From Fibrobacter sp. UBA1313 (lineage in GTDB: Bacteria; Fibrobacterota; Fibrobacteria; Fibrobacterales; Fibrobacteraceae): DNA of 23,647 bases. Below, piece after piece: positions 1 to 7,868 of this stretch. The notes under the pieces were generated by a model. That model did not search any database and was not told the DNA's origin. It saw nothing but the letters and a program-made list of their open reading frames with translations. The stretch is from contig DBTP01000210.1 of the NCBI GenBank assembly GCA_002307115.1, positions 14,471 through 38,117 on the forward strand, written 5' to 3'. A program made the position numbers and the translations under genes. The stretch's first letter is position 1. The number at the start of each line of letters is the position of its first letter.

Positions 1-1017
1 GTAAGTCTTTCTGCGACGAATGCAGCAAGCGTCACCATTGATCAAAAGCTTAAAAAAATCTACATCGAAATGGCGTATCTGGCGGATCTTACTCAAGTGA
101 AAATCTCGGCATTCGGTCTTTCTGAAGGCGCCTCTACCACGAGCATCACTAAAGGTTCCACATACGATTTAAGCGCAGGTGTCCCCGTTGTGGTTTCGGT
201 GGGGGGGAATAGCGTTACCTACACCGTCAAAGCGGGGTATCAGATCCCTTACAGCAACTTTGATAGTTGGGACAATAATGACTATGTCCTTGAAGATCCA
301 ACCTATGGAGCGATTTGGGGGAATGCGAATAGTGCTTCGAAAAATACCACTCAAGTGACGGTGGGAAGCGGTTCTGGAGCTCAGATGAAAACATCTTCTA
401 TTTTTGGAAAAATTGCTTCGGGAAGTATTTACACCGCAGAATTTAACCCCAATGGGGTGGGACTTTTAAGTATGGCCTCTTCTTCCACTTGGCCAGATGG
501 GAACGAATTAATTGATTTTGGAAAACCATTTAAGGGACGCCCCGAATACGCCGATGTGAAATTTTCCTACAGCGATAACGATGGCGATAGTTGCGACATC
601 TACATTGTTCTCGAAAACCGGACAGGGGACAAAAATGTGGATCGTACCTCCGCAGACGTGAACACCCTCGTGGCCTCTGCCTGGTTCCGCTCCACCTCCG
701 CATCCGATTATACCACGCGCCCGAATCCCGATGTGGTTTCCATATCAGAGCCCGATGTGAATGGCATGCGAACCTTGCGTCTCAAATTGCAGTATGGAAC
801 GCCTCTCACCAATTCGCCCATTTGGAATTCTTCTGCATTTGCAACGGAGGTCTCTTCTAGCAATAATAAAGCGATTGATAATTCCGTAGTGGAAGGAACA
901 GGAAAAGAGGCAATCACTCATGTAAGAGTGGTGTTTGCTTCGAGCGCGGCGGGGAACTTCTACACAGGTACAGAGGACGCTACCCTCGTTGTGGACGACT
1001 TTAAGTTTATTTATTAG
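1..1017 (+). CDS. PCMD-domain exported protein, 3' end only
   Basis: The reading frame is open from base 1, so the true start lies left of the window; an internal ATG at 70 is not a convincing start. The visible 338 residues contain what looks like a putative carbohydrate metabolism domain (PCMD). The signs are a stretch beginning near a 'DSWDN' segment, a 'YGAIWGNANS' region, 'GKPFKGRPEYADVKFSY', and a C-terminal strand pair ending 'VVDDFKFIY'. PCMD proteins are common surface or secreted proteins of the Bacteroidetes/Fibrobacteres group and have a jelly-roll-like fold; a carbohydrate-binding role is usually assumed, not proven. The stretch before it (about residues 1-75) may be a separate Ig-like domain. 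The stop lies only 7 nt from the stop of the convergent PHP gene. Family assignment is from motif recognition; substrate unknown. Confidence 0.7.
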   Translation, partial: VSLSATNAASVTIDQKLKKIYIEMAYLADLTQVKISAFGLSEGASTTSITKGSTYDLSAGVPVVVSVGGNSVTYTVKAGYQIPYSNFDSWDNNDYVLEDPTYGAIWGNANSASKNTTQVTVGSGSGAQMKTSSIFGKIASGSIYTAEFNPNGVGLLSMASSSTWPDGNELIDFGKPFKGRPEYADVKFSYSDNDGDSCDIYIVLENRTGDKNVDRTSADVNTLVASAWFRSTSASDYTTRPNPDVVSISEPDVNGMRTLRLKLQYGTPLTNSPIWNSSAFATEVSSSNNKAIDNSVVEGTGKEAITHVRVVFASSAAGNFYTGTEDATLVVDDFKFIY

Positions 1018-1024
1018 CGGTTCC

Positions 1025-1891
1025 CTAGAACCACTCTGCGCGTGATTTTTCACGGCGTTCGCGGAGTTCTTCTACCACAGAATAAGGGATTTTCATGCAA
1101 TTGGGGCCAGAGGGCCCGCCTTCGGTGTGAAAGTCAGAACCGCCGGTGCCTACTAGATTATAGCGGAGAGCGATATCCCTGTATTTGCGGCCCGCAGAAC
1201 CTTTTTGCGAAGGGCTGTAAGTTTCGATTCCTTTCAAACCCCACTCGACTAAATCCGGTATAAGAGTGTCCGCCCCTGTTTTATAAGGGTGAGCGAGCAC
1301 TGCGATACCGCCTGCATTTTCGATGAGGCGAATCGTTTGTTGCGGGTTCAAACCTTTTTTTTCGACAAAAGCGATGCAGCCATCGCCTAAATACTTTGTA
1401 AAAGCCTCGGAAAAGGAAGATACATATTCCTCGTCTACCAAAGACATCGCCACATGTGGGCGCCCAATGACCGGGCCTTTGCAGTAGCTGAGAACTTTCT
1501 CAAATGTGATGTCGACACCCAGTGTATTTAATTTTTTTATGATGGCGCGGATGCGCGTCACGCGCTGTTTGCCGGATTCTTCGAGTTCCATGTTCATGGC
1601 CAAATTCGTAGGATCACAAAAGTAGCCTAGGATATGAATATCTTTTCCCTGCCAGACTGCAGAAACTTCAATTCCCGGAATCAATTCGATATCGGCTTCT
1701 TCCGCAGGTCCTATGGCCAATTTATAGGATTCCAAATTATCGTGATCCGTGATCGAAATGCAACGAAGGCCCTTACGCTTGGATAATTGAATTAATTCTT
1801 CCACCGAAAGCGTTCCATCGCTGAGTGAAGTATGCAAATGCAAATCCGCAAAACCCACTTTGGTGAGGGGAATCCCCTTCATTGGGTTCAT
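1025..1891 (-). CDS. PHP-domain phosphoesterase (YciV/TrpH, RNase AM-like)
   Basis: This 288-residue protein has the metal-binding motifs of the PHP superfamily in order: DLHLHTSLSDGT (H18, H20, D25), ITDHDN (H50), PGIEVSA (E75), H86, GRPHVA (H146), LAHPYK (H201) and GGSDFH (D253, H255). This order and length match the YciV/TrpH subgroup, whose studied members hydrolyse 3',5'-nucleoside bisphosphates or trim 5' ends of RNA; that activity is inferred here. It should be cytoplasmic, with no signal peptide. The ATG at 1891 overlaps the TGA of the upstream gene in an ATGA arrangement, so the two are probably translationally coupled. It converges on the PCMD gene with a 7-nt gap. Confidence 0.88.
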   Translation of the reverse strand: MNPMKGIPLTKVGFADLHLHTSLSDGTLSVEELIQLSKRKGLRCISITDHDNLESYKLAIGPAEEADIELIPGIEVSAVWQGKDIHILGYFCDPTNLAMNMELEESGKQRVTRIRAIIKKLNTLGVDITFEKVLSYCKGPVIGRPHVAMSLVDEEYVSSFSEAFTKYLGDGCIAFVEKKGLNPQQTIRLIENAGGIAVLAHPYKTGADTLIPDLVEWGLKGIETYSPSQKGSAGRKYRDIALRYNLVGTGGSDFHTEGGPSGPNCMKIPYSVVEELRERREKSRAEWF

Positions 1892-2514
1892 GCAGAGACC
1901 TTTCTGTATTGGGCTTCTAGAACGGAAGCTTTCGCGTGTACTTCGTTTTCAGAAGGACGCAAACTAACATTCAGAAAGGGATACAAGGACTCACACAAAA
2001 AACCGATACGGTAAGTCGCCTCAGAAAGCTTCGCAAGGAGAAGCCTTTGGTAAAAGGGCTCTGGTTCCAAATAGAGGCAAACAGAAAAAGATCTTTGTAC
2101 AAGTTCATTCTTCAATATCTCAAATTCAGCTTCGCCATAACGACACCCGAGTGTAGAGTAATAGCGAGGTTCGGTTGCAAAACCAGCCCCTTGAATAAGA
2201 TCTTTTAAGTTCTCATTTCCGAGTAAAAGCGTATTTTGGGGATCTCTTTCAATAATTTCACGGAGCAGAGGAAAATAAGGAAGCGCTTCTTCGGGTGACT
2301 GGGGCAAAAAAATCAAATGTCCTTTGCAATCAAAAAGAGACGCGGGATATTCAAAAGGGGTGGCCGCTTCTCCTGCATATTTCAAAAACCACCTCTGAAG
2401 CTTTTTTGCAGAGTAAAATTTTTTGGGAAAATTGGAAAAACCATTAGCGAAATAAGGGGACGGTTTCAAAAGAATCTCCAAGAACAATACAGAAGAAATA
2501 TAAATTTTAGGCAT
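1888..2514 (-). CDS. Hypothetical protein, possibly glycosyltransferase-9-like remnant fold
   Basis: I do not recognise this 208-residue protein. It has no signal peptide or membrane segment. Its second half ('SVCLYLEPEPFYQRLLLAKLSEATYRIGFL' region, then 'YPFLNVSLRP') resembles the pattern 'D-hydrophobic, LSxAxxRIGF, YPFLNLSLRP' seen in heptosyltransferase-like proteins and their degenerate relatives; this is a weak inference. The start is the ATG at 2514: an in-frame stop lies six codons upstream (2530-2532), and the protein contains no other methionine. No Shine-Dalgarno sequence precedes it. It is the first gene of a pair with the PHP gene, joined by an ATGA overlap, and its start codon overlaps the start of the divergent RNase H gene. 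Confidence 0.65.
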   Translation of the reverse strand: MPKIYISSVLFLEILLKPSPYFANGFSNFPKKFYSAKKLQRWFLKYAGEAATPFEYPASLFDCKGHLIFLPQSPEEALPYFPLLREIIERDPQNTLLLGNENLKDLIQGAGFATEPRYYSTLGCRYGEAEFEILKNELVQRSFSVCLYLEPEPFYQRLLLAKLSEATYRIGFLCESLYPFLNVSLRPSENEVHAKASVLEAQYRKVSA

Positions 2515-3160
2515 GACAAAAATGAAGTATTATGCGGTAAAATGCACGAATTCTGAACATATCGTCACCAGTTGGTCGGAATGCGAGCGTCTCACCCATG
2601 GAGTCAAAGGAACCTTGTTCAAATCTTTTGGCACGAAAGAAGAGGCCAAGGCATGGCTCTCCGGCGTTTCTGAAACGTTTCCGGAAGGCTTACGTCTTTT
2701 TGTCGATGGTTCATTTAGCCCTGATTTTGATTACGCGGGCTGGGCGTTTGTCGCTGTAGAAAACGGGGTGGAACTAGCCTCTGCGTACGGAATTACCCCG
2801 CAACCTGCCGAAAGTCGCAATATTGATGGGGAACTGATGGCGGCCTATAAAGCGATGCAGTGGCTGAAAGCCAATAATCGAACGGGTGTGATTTGCCATG
2901 ATTATGAAGGAATTGCCCGTTGGGCCAAAGGGGAGTGGAAGGCTAAAAGTCCTGTCGCTCTGCGTTATATTGAGGATATAAAAGGCTTGGTGGGGAATGC
3001 CAATTTCGAAAAGGTAGAGGCGCATACTGGTGTGAAGTGGAATGAGCATGTAGATGAATTGGCAAAAAAGGCTATTGTTGAGGCGAAAAAAGCCAAGAAA
3101 ACTCAAGCGAAGGCAAGCGATTCGCTCAACAATATTGAGCTGGATTTAGGGTTATTTTGA
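2513..3160 (+). CDS. rnhA: Ribonuclease HI with N-terminal viroplasmin (hybrid-binding) domain
   Basis: The 215-residue protein cleaves the RNA strand of RNA-DNA hybrids. Residues about 4-50 form a viroplasmin/hybrid-binding domain ('YYAVK', then 'GVKGTLFKSFGTKEEAKAWL'). Residues about 60-190 form the RNase H fold with the catalytic acids D65 (FVDGS), E107 (NIDGELMAA), D130 (CHDYEG) and D181 (NEHVDELAK), and H171 in the flexible loop. The tail from 185 is rich in Lys and Ala and ends ELDLGLF, close to the bacterial sliding-clamp-binding motif QLxLxLF. The ATG at 2513 overlaps the divergent gene's ATG; the ATG at 2522 (MKYYAVK) is an equally plausible start and matches the usual N-terminus of the family better. 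Neither has a strong ribosome binding site. Confidence 0.9.
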   Translation: MTKMKYYAVKCTNSEHIVTSWSECERLTHGVKGTLFKSFGTKEEAKAWLSGVSETFPEGLRLFVDGSFSPDFDYAGWAFVAVENGVELASAYGITPQPAESRNIDGELMAAYKAMQWLKANNRTGVICHDYEGIARWAKGEWKAKSPVALRYIEDIKGLVGNANFEKVEAHTGVKWNEHVDELAKKAIVEAKKAKKTQAKASDSLNNIELDLGLF

Positions 3161-3203
3161 AAATCTAGATCCTATGAAAAGAGGCCGATTCCCTTCAGGA
3201 AAC

Positions 3204-3224
3204 ATCCGGCTTTGCAAAGCGGAT
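3204..3224 (+). terminator. Weak hairpin after rnhA
   Basis: A short stem with one bulged G lies between the converging rnhA and aguA genes: ATCC-g-GCTT, loop TGCA, AAGC-GGAT. It is followed by a moderately T-rich stretch (3225-3241) without a clean T run. It could end rnhA transcription, but the stem is short. The ~100-nt gap holds nothing else I can name. Confidence 0.3.
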
Positions 3225-3263
3225 CTTGCTTCAATCTTTATTCAATGAGAGCTTGAAGCGGCT

Positions 3264-4271
3264 TTAATTCTCTTGTTTGCTCATGCAGTGCAGACTGCCG
3301 CCTTCTTCAATAAGCGTGCTGCAGTCCACTCCAATGATTTCCCGATGAGGGTAGAGATGCTTAAAATACTGGTGCGCGATTTCATCTTTTGATTTGTCAT
3401 AGCAGGGAAAAAGGAGCGCGCCGTTTGCATAAATAAAATTCATGTAAGAGGCAGGCAACGTTTCATCGCCTAATTTTCCTTGAGGAGGAAGCGGAAGCAA
3501 ATCTACGCGCCCATCGTTTCCATAATGCTGCTGAATCCAGGTTTCAAGAATGGCTTTGTTGTGCGCCAAAGGGCGTGAATTCGGGGAGTTGGGGTCCTCA
3601 TCCCACGCCATCACAATTCTCGTCGGGGTAACGAATCTCGCCACGTTATCAATGTGTCCATCTGTATGGTCTCCGTGGAGACCCTTGGGGAGCACCAGCA
3701 AATCATTAAGACCTAAAGCGTCACAGATTGCTTTCCGCACGAGCGAAAGATCTTGCGCTTCATTACGATGGAGCCCCACCAGACAATCCAATGTGGTTAT
3801 TCCCAAGCCTTCCCCGTTCACTTCGATGGCCCCCCCTTCAAAGATGTAGGGGAAACTTTGGATGGGAACTTTTTGAAGTGACGCAATGCGCTCCGGGACT
3901 TGATTGTCATTATCCCAAGGGGGAAATTTGGCTCCCCAGGCGTTGAATTTGAATTCGGCAATGCGCGGATTTTCCTCTTCGTAAATGAAAAAAGGACCGT
4001 AATCGCGAATCCAGATATCGTCGGTAGGGATTTCAATGAACTCCACAGGAAAACGAGCCGCCCTATGATAGTGAACTTCCGATTCTGGAAGTTTCCAGCC
4101 TTTGGGCACGAGCACTTTTACGGGTTGGAACCGGGAAATAATCTCTATGAGATCAAAGTAAAAACGGGTGATTTTTTCGCGGCGTGTCCCGTACCAATTC
4201 GTTTCATTGTGCGGAAAAGAAAGCCATGTTGCTTTTTGTGTTTCCCATTCTGCCGGATAGTGTCTGCTCAC
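3264..4271 (-). CDS. aguA: Agmatine deiminase
   Basis: Hydrolyses agmatine to N-carbamoylputrescine and ammonia, a cytoplasmic step from arginine-derived agmatine to putrescine. The 335-residue sequence carries the guanidino-group-modifying (pentein) signatures: IWIRDYGPFF (D90), FEGGAIE, HGDHTDGHIDNVARF (H202, D204, H206) and EEGGSLHCMS with the nucleophile C329. The last replaces the usual GGGNIHCITQQ. The start is a GTG at 4271, giving the expected short N-terminus before 'PAEWE'. This GTG overlaps the TGA of aguB (GTGA), so the two are cotranscribed and probably coupled. AguB would use the AguA product directly. Confidence 0.95.
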   Translation of the reverse strand: MSRHYPAEWETQKATWLSFPHNETNWYGTRREKITRFYFDLIEIISRFQPVKVLVPKGWKLPESEVHYHRAARFPVEFIEIPTDDIWIRDYGPFFIYEEENPRIAEFKFNAWGAKFPPWDNDNQVPERIASLQKVPIQSFPYIFEGGAIEVNGEGLGITTLDCLVGLHRNEAQDLSLVRKAICDALGLNDLLVLPKGLHGDHTDGHIDNVARFVTPTRIVMAWDEDPNSPNSRPLAHNKAILETWIQQHYGNDGRVDLLPLPPQGKLGDETLPASYMNFIYANGALLFPCYDKSKDEIAHQYFKHLYPHREIIGVDCSTLIEEGGSLHCMSKQEN

Positions 4272-5134
4272 GGAGTTCCCCAGATTTTAGAAATGTCCCC
4301 ATAAAGATCCACGCGGCGATCCCGGAAATGGGGCCACCAGCGACGGTTCTCTTCTGTTTCATCCAAATTAATTTCCACGCGGGAGGTTCCTGAAAATGTC
4401 GCCTCATTTTCTTGAATTACATAACCATCGGGGGCTGCGGTAAAAGAATGACCCCAGAAGGTGAGATTTTCTTCAGTACCCACGCGGTTTGCGGCAAGAA
4501 CAAACGTGCGGTTTGCAATGGCGTGTCCTCGCATTACTGTCATCCAACTGTCTTTTTGACGTTCATAAAGGGATTCGGGTTCGCGGGAATCCCAGCCGAT
4601 GGCCGTGGGGTAAATCAAAAGATCGGCGCCGCGCAAACTCATGAGTCTCGCCGCTTCCGGGAACCATTGATCCCAGCAAATTAAAACTCCCAAGTTGCCC
4701 ACAGAAGTTTGAATCGGTTCAAAACCGGTGTCTCCCGGGATGAAGTAATACTTTTCATAAAAGCAGGGATCATCCGGAATATGGCTTTTGCGATACAAGC
4801 CAGCGATGCTGCCGTCACTTTCAAAAACAAAAGCGCTATTGTGATAAATACCGCGGGCGCGTTTTTCAAAAAATGGGAAAACAATGACGCAATGCAATGC
4901 TTTGGCGATTGCCTGCCATTCCTCAACTAATGGGTGATCCTTTTCTATGGCGAGATCAAAGGCTTTGGCGCTTTCGACCACGGGGAAGTAAGGAGTGTGA
5001 AACAGTTCCGGAAGAATGATTAAATTAACGTCCGTCCCGGCAAGTTTGAGCGCTTCGGCTTTGTACCAGGCGTTATTGGACTCAAAATCACCTGTCCAGC
5101 GCCCTTGCAATGTTGCGGCCACTATTTTTTTCAT
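4268..5134 (-). CDS. aguB: N-carbamoylputrescine amidase
   Basis: Nitrilase-superfamily enzyme of 288 residues that converts N-carbamoylputrescine to putrescine, CO2 and ammonia. The catalytic triad is visible: E43 in LPELFHTPYF, K116 in YRKSHIPDDP and C153 in LICWDQWFPEAAR. The 'CWDQWFPEAAR' and 'YEKYYFIPGDTGF' segments are typical of the putrescine-forming branch and not of general nitrilases. It is the first gene of the operon, immediately ahead of aguA, which supports the pathway assignment. The ATG at 5134 has no obvious Shine-Dalgarno sequence. The promoter must lie in the 66-nt gap shared with the divergent lipoprotein gene. Confidence 0.95.
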   Translation of the reverse strand: MKKIVAATLQGRWTGDFESNNAWYKAEALKLAGTDVNLIILPELFHTPYFPVVESAKAFDLAIEKDHPLVEEWQAIAKALHCVIVFPFFEKRARGIYHNSAFVFESDGSIAGLYRKSHIPDDPCFYEKYYFIPGDTGFEPIQTSVGNLGVLICWDQWFPEAARLMSLRGADLLIYPTAIGWDSREPESLYERQKDSWMTVMRGHAIANRTFVLAANRVGTEENLTFWGHSFTAAPDGYVIQENEATFSGTSRVEINLDETEENRRWWPHFRDRRVDLYGDISKIWGTP

Positions 5135-5137
5135 GAC

Positions 5138-5143
5138 TATAAT
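5138..5143 (+). promoter_or_regulatory. Candidate -10 box for the 5201 lipoprotein gene
   Basis: A perfect TATAAT sits in the 66-nt divergent gap, about 60 nt before the GTG at 5201. A poor -35-like TTGCGG (5113-5118) lies 19 nt upstream, inside aguB. The Fibrobacter promoter consensus is not well established, so this is only a candidate. Confidence 0.25.
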
Positions 5144-5200
5144 TTAGGAATTACCGCAGGAACAAAAGATACAATGCGGCGCGTTTTGTAACTTTTATTC

Positions 5201-7093
5201 GTGCATAAACTACTTTATTCTCTATTCGCCATTCTTCTTCTTTGCCTTGGGGCGTGTTCTCTTGCCCCAGTGAAGGTCCCCTCCGAACCCACGCCGGTAC
5301 CCGAAAAGTCCATTTTTAGAATGACGTACCTTTCACCCACCTTACAGGTTCGCTCTGTTGAAAAAGCAACAAAGGCGGCTCTTGATTTTGCGGCCTATTA
5401 CCAAAATCCCATCCGCGAATCTGGCATGGACGAGATTCCAGAAGGTTATGTGGGCCGGTTGGCGGCATGGCCTATTACAAAATATCCATTCCCAATGCTC
5501 GATTCTCTCACTCGTACCCAACCACAGGCGTTCGCCGGTTTAACTGCCATCGCTCCGGAACCTTTTGCAAAAGAGATTCGTGAAAAATGTGGAAAAGATA
5601 AACTTTCGCCCATTATTCAAAGTATTGAAAGCGTCAAATGGGAAGAACCCAATGTCTTTCGCGCATTTCAAAAAGTAACGCGTCTGTGGGGCGTTCCTCA
5701 AAATGGAACTTTGGAATGGTGGGTCGAAGTGACTCCTGCATTCTGGACCAATCGTCCCGTATTTTATGCCCACTTGAAGGGAATACAAGCATCATCGCAA
5801 GAGATCAAGACGCTTCAAGACTATTTGACCGTTGAGTTCAACAAAGAAGATGCCTTAAACTGGGCAAGAACTCTCGCTTCTTACTGGTATCCGACTCTCA
5901 ATACGGATCTGGAAGTTCATACCCCAGGGGCAGACTGGCGGGGGAGTCGTCCTTTTGCCGTGATGCGTGGAAACCCTATGGGTACCCCTATTTGGGTCGC
6001 TTTTGATGTTCCCAGGTTCAGACTCACCGATCAGGAAATTACCGCCTTGAATGCACCCACAGCCACAAGGACTCTTGCTTCTCGGACGCTGGATACTTCG
6101 TCTGCATTCCGATTGCAGACGCTTGCATCCATTGAAAATACATGTCCCGAAACGGAAGCCACCAAGACCTTTCGTGAGGCTCTCACGCAAAAACTGAAAG
6201 GCCTCCCCAAGGAGCAGAACGCTTGGGAAAGTTCGGGTTGGCTCTGGTTCCGCCGCAACGCCAATTATGTGATTGCAGATAAAATAACGGGTCAGGATTC
6301 TTTGCACAATCCATTGCCGCGTTTGCTCGAACTTAAAAAATATCTGGATTCCCTGAATATTCAGCTTTTGGTAGTCCCGGTGCCTGCGAAAGAAGAAATT
6401 TATCCGGATCGTTTGATTCCCGGTACGCCACAGGATCTTTGCGTGAACCCCAATGGGCGCGACTTTACACGGGCAATGCTTACCGTAGGGATCGATGTGC
6501 TTGATTTGTACCCGGCTTTGGTGGCTGCAAGGGGCGGAGATGTGGCACCTCACTTTGCCTATCAGCGTTACGATACCCATTGGGCAACTCCAGGGCTCCT
6601 CGCGGCCATGGAACAGCTTGCGGCAAGGGTGACTGCATACAGTTGGTATGCCGAGGCGGGGGCTCATCGCGAAGGATTGGAAATGCGCGATACGATCACC
6701 CTCCGCGAAGGGGATTTGGTCGCCCATTTGCCAGAGGGAGAAAAATCGAAATTTGCCCCGGATACACTTCCGGTTGTCCAGATTTTTAGAAACGGCGAAC
6801 CCTACAAAGGCCCTCGTGAGGCTCCGATTTTGTTGATGGGAGATTCTTTTACGGGGGTCTTTGAATCGGTGGATGCCAAAAGTGGGGGCCCTGGATCGCT
6901 TCTCGCGTATGCGACAGGGCTCGATGTGGAAATACTCACCAGTTGGGGTGGTGGCCCCGGAGTGCGCCACCGTATGCTCAAAGCACAAAAAAGTTTAGCC
7001 ACCAAGCGGCTTGTCATTTACATGATGACGGCTCGCGATTTCTGGCAATCTCCCATGGAATGGGATGGACTAGAATTCAATGAATCAAAATAA
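5201..7093 (+). CDS. Lipoprotein with C-terminal AlgX/AlgJ-like SGNH hydrolase domain
   Basis: A 630-residue predicted lipoprotein; the signal ends in the lipobox LCLGAC with C19 as the lipidated residue. Residues about 330-625 look like the SGNH domain of the AlgX/AlgJ group. 'RYDTHWATPG' supplies an Asp-x-His pair (D458, H460), and 'LLMGDSFTG' supplies the nucleophile S549; this is the Ser-Asp-His arrangement of polysaccharide O-acetyltransferases and esterases. Residues about 35-320 are unfamiliar to me. A role in acetylating or deacetylating a surface glycan is an inference. The start is GTG at 5201, because an in-frame TAA lies four codons upstream. It overlaps the next gene by 14 nt, indicating an operon. 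Confidence 0.75.
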   Translation: MHKLLYSLFAILLLCLGACSLAPVKVPSEPTPVPEKSIFRMTYLSPTLQVRSVEKATKAALDFAAYYQNPIRESGMDEIPEGYVGRLAAWPITKYPFPMLDSLTRTQPQAFAGLTAIAPEPFAKEIREKCGKDKLSPIIQSIESVKWEEPNVFRAFQKVTRLWGVPQNGTLEWWVEVTPAFWTNRPVFYAHLKGIQASSQEIKTLQDYLTVEFNKEDALNWARTLASYWYPTLNTDLEVHTPGADWRGSRPFAVMRGNPMGTPIWVAFDVPRFRLTDQEITALNAPTATRTLASRTLDTSSAFRLQTLASIENTCPETEATKTFREALTQKLKGLPKEQNAWESSGWLWFRRNANYVIADKITGQDSLHNPLPRLLELKKYLDSLNIQLLVVPVPAKEEIYPDRLIPGTPQDLCVNPNGRDFTRAMLTVGIDVLDLYPALVAARGGDVAPHFAYQRYDTHWATPGLLAAMEQLAARVTAYSWYAEAGAHREGLEMRDTITLREGDLVAHLPEGEKSKFAPDTLPVVQIFRNGEPYKGPREAPILLMGDSFTGVFESVDAKSGGPGSLLAYATGLDVEILTSWGGGPGVRHRMLKAQKSLATKRLVIYMMTARDFWQSPMEWDGLEFNESK

Positions 7094-7817
7094 AATGCGT
7101 AAGCAAAGTGTTGTTTTAATCGCTCTTGTGGGACTTCTTGTTTTTCTCTATGTTTTCTTTTTCCGCGCGTCTGCAATTGTGCCACTCACTTATCAAGAAG
7201 CGGCCTGCACTTGGGATAGTTCTCACGAAAATTGCCTTGAACAAAATGAAAAATGGAAACACGGCATTTCTTATTTTCGCGATCAATTAAAACTTCCTCA
7301 AACCACTTACCTAGATACTTTGGAAGCGTTGCGCTCCCTTTTATGGACAAAAGAAGGTTGGGCTCTGAATTTTGCAGGGGAAGGGGCTCCATCGGTGCAT
7401 CCAGAAGCTGTATTTCCTCTGCGTATATTGAAGCGAGATTCCTCTGGTTGTTTGGGTCTTGCCTGGCTTGCGATGATGGTTGCCGAATCAGAACATTTCG
7501 GACTTGAAGTAATTCTTTTGCCAAGTCATGTGGTGTTGCGTTATCACGGTGTTTACATGGAACCGAACCTGAACGGATATTCTTACACGGAAAGTGAATA
7601 CAAACAAAAGTACGCGAAAGGGCCCTGGACAGGACTTGAATGGAAACCTTTGACACGTAAACAAATTTTAGGTTTGGTTGCGTTTAACTTGGGAAATGAA
7701 TCACTTAGGCAACATCCGCGAATGGCTCTCAAATGGTATGACATTGCAAAATCCTATTTCCCGGAATATCCAGGGATTGCCATCAATCGAGACATCGCCC
7801 GGGACGCTCTGAATTAG
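7080..7817 (+). CDS. Membrane-anchored transglutaminase-like (SirB1-like) protein
   Basis: The 245-residue protein has a single N-terminal membrane segment (about residues 9-28, lacking a lipobox) and should face the periplasm. The candidate thiol triad is C124 in SSGCLGLAWL, H150 in LPSHVVLRY and E161 or N163 in MEPNLNG. This is the spacing of transglutaminase-like SirB1 proteins, and the following helical region ('LGLVAFNLGNESLRQH...ALKWYDIA') matches the TPR-like helices that follow the core in SirB1. Function is unknown for that family and the assignment is by pattern. The ATG at 7080 overlaps the upstream gene by 14 nt; an in-frame ATG at 7095, just after that gene's stop, is an equally good start. 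Confidence 0.6.
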   Translation: MNQNKMRKQSVVLIALVGLLVFLYVFFFRASAIVPLTYQEAACTWDSSHENCLEQNEKWKHGISYFRDQLKLPQTTYLDTLEALRSLLWTKEGWALNFAGEGAPSVHPEAVFPLRILKRDSSGCLGLAWLAMMVAESEHFGLEVILLPSHVVLRYHGVYMEPNLNGYSYTESEYKQKYAKGPWTGLEWKPLTRKQILGLVAFNLGNESLRQHPRMALKWYDIAKSYFPEYPGIAINRDIARDALN

Positions 7818-7856
7818 TATCTTTGGGGAGTATTTTGCACAAAAAAAATAATAGAA

Positions 7857-7864
7857 ACCAGGAA
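7857..7864 (+). promoter_or_regulatory. Ribosome binding site of array copy 1
   Basis: CCAGGAAT sits just upstream of the ATG at 7869 and contains AGGA. It supports that start over the out-of-frame ATG at 7864. The 51-nt gap before copy 1 must also hold any array promoter, which I cannot identify. Confidence 0.45.
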
Positions 7865-7868
7865 TGGT

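Noticed and set aside
1019..1032. GGTTC-CCTA-GAACC stem between the converging PCMD and PHP genes
   Set aside because: Only five base pairs and no T run on either strand; too weak to call a terminator.
5855..6988. Long open frame (377 codons) antisense to the SGNH lipoprotein
   Set aside because: Low-complexity, Cys/Arg/His-rich translation without motifs; it is a shadow of the sense codon usage.
7818..7825. TATCTTTG resembling the Bacteroidetes -7 box before array copy 1
   Set aside because: No -33 TTTG-type element at the right distance, and use of this consensus in Fibrobacteres is not established.
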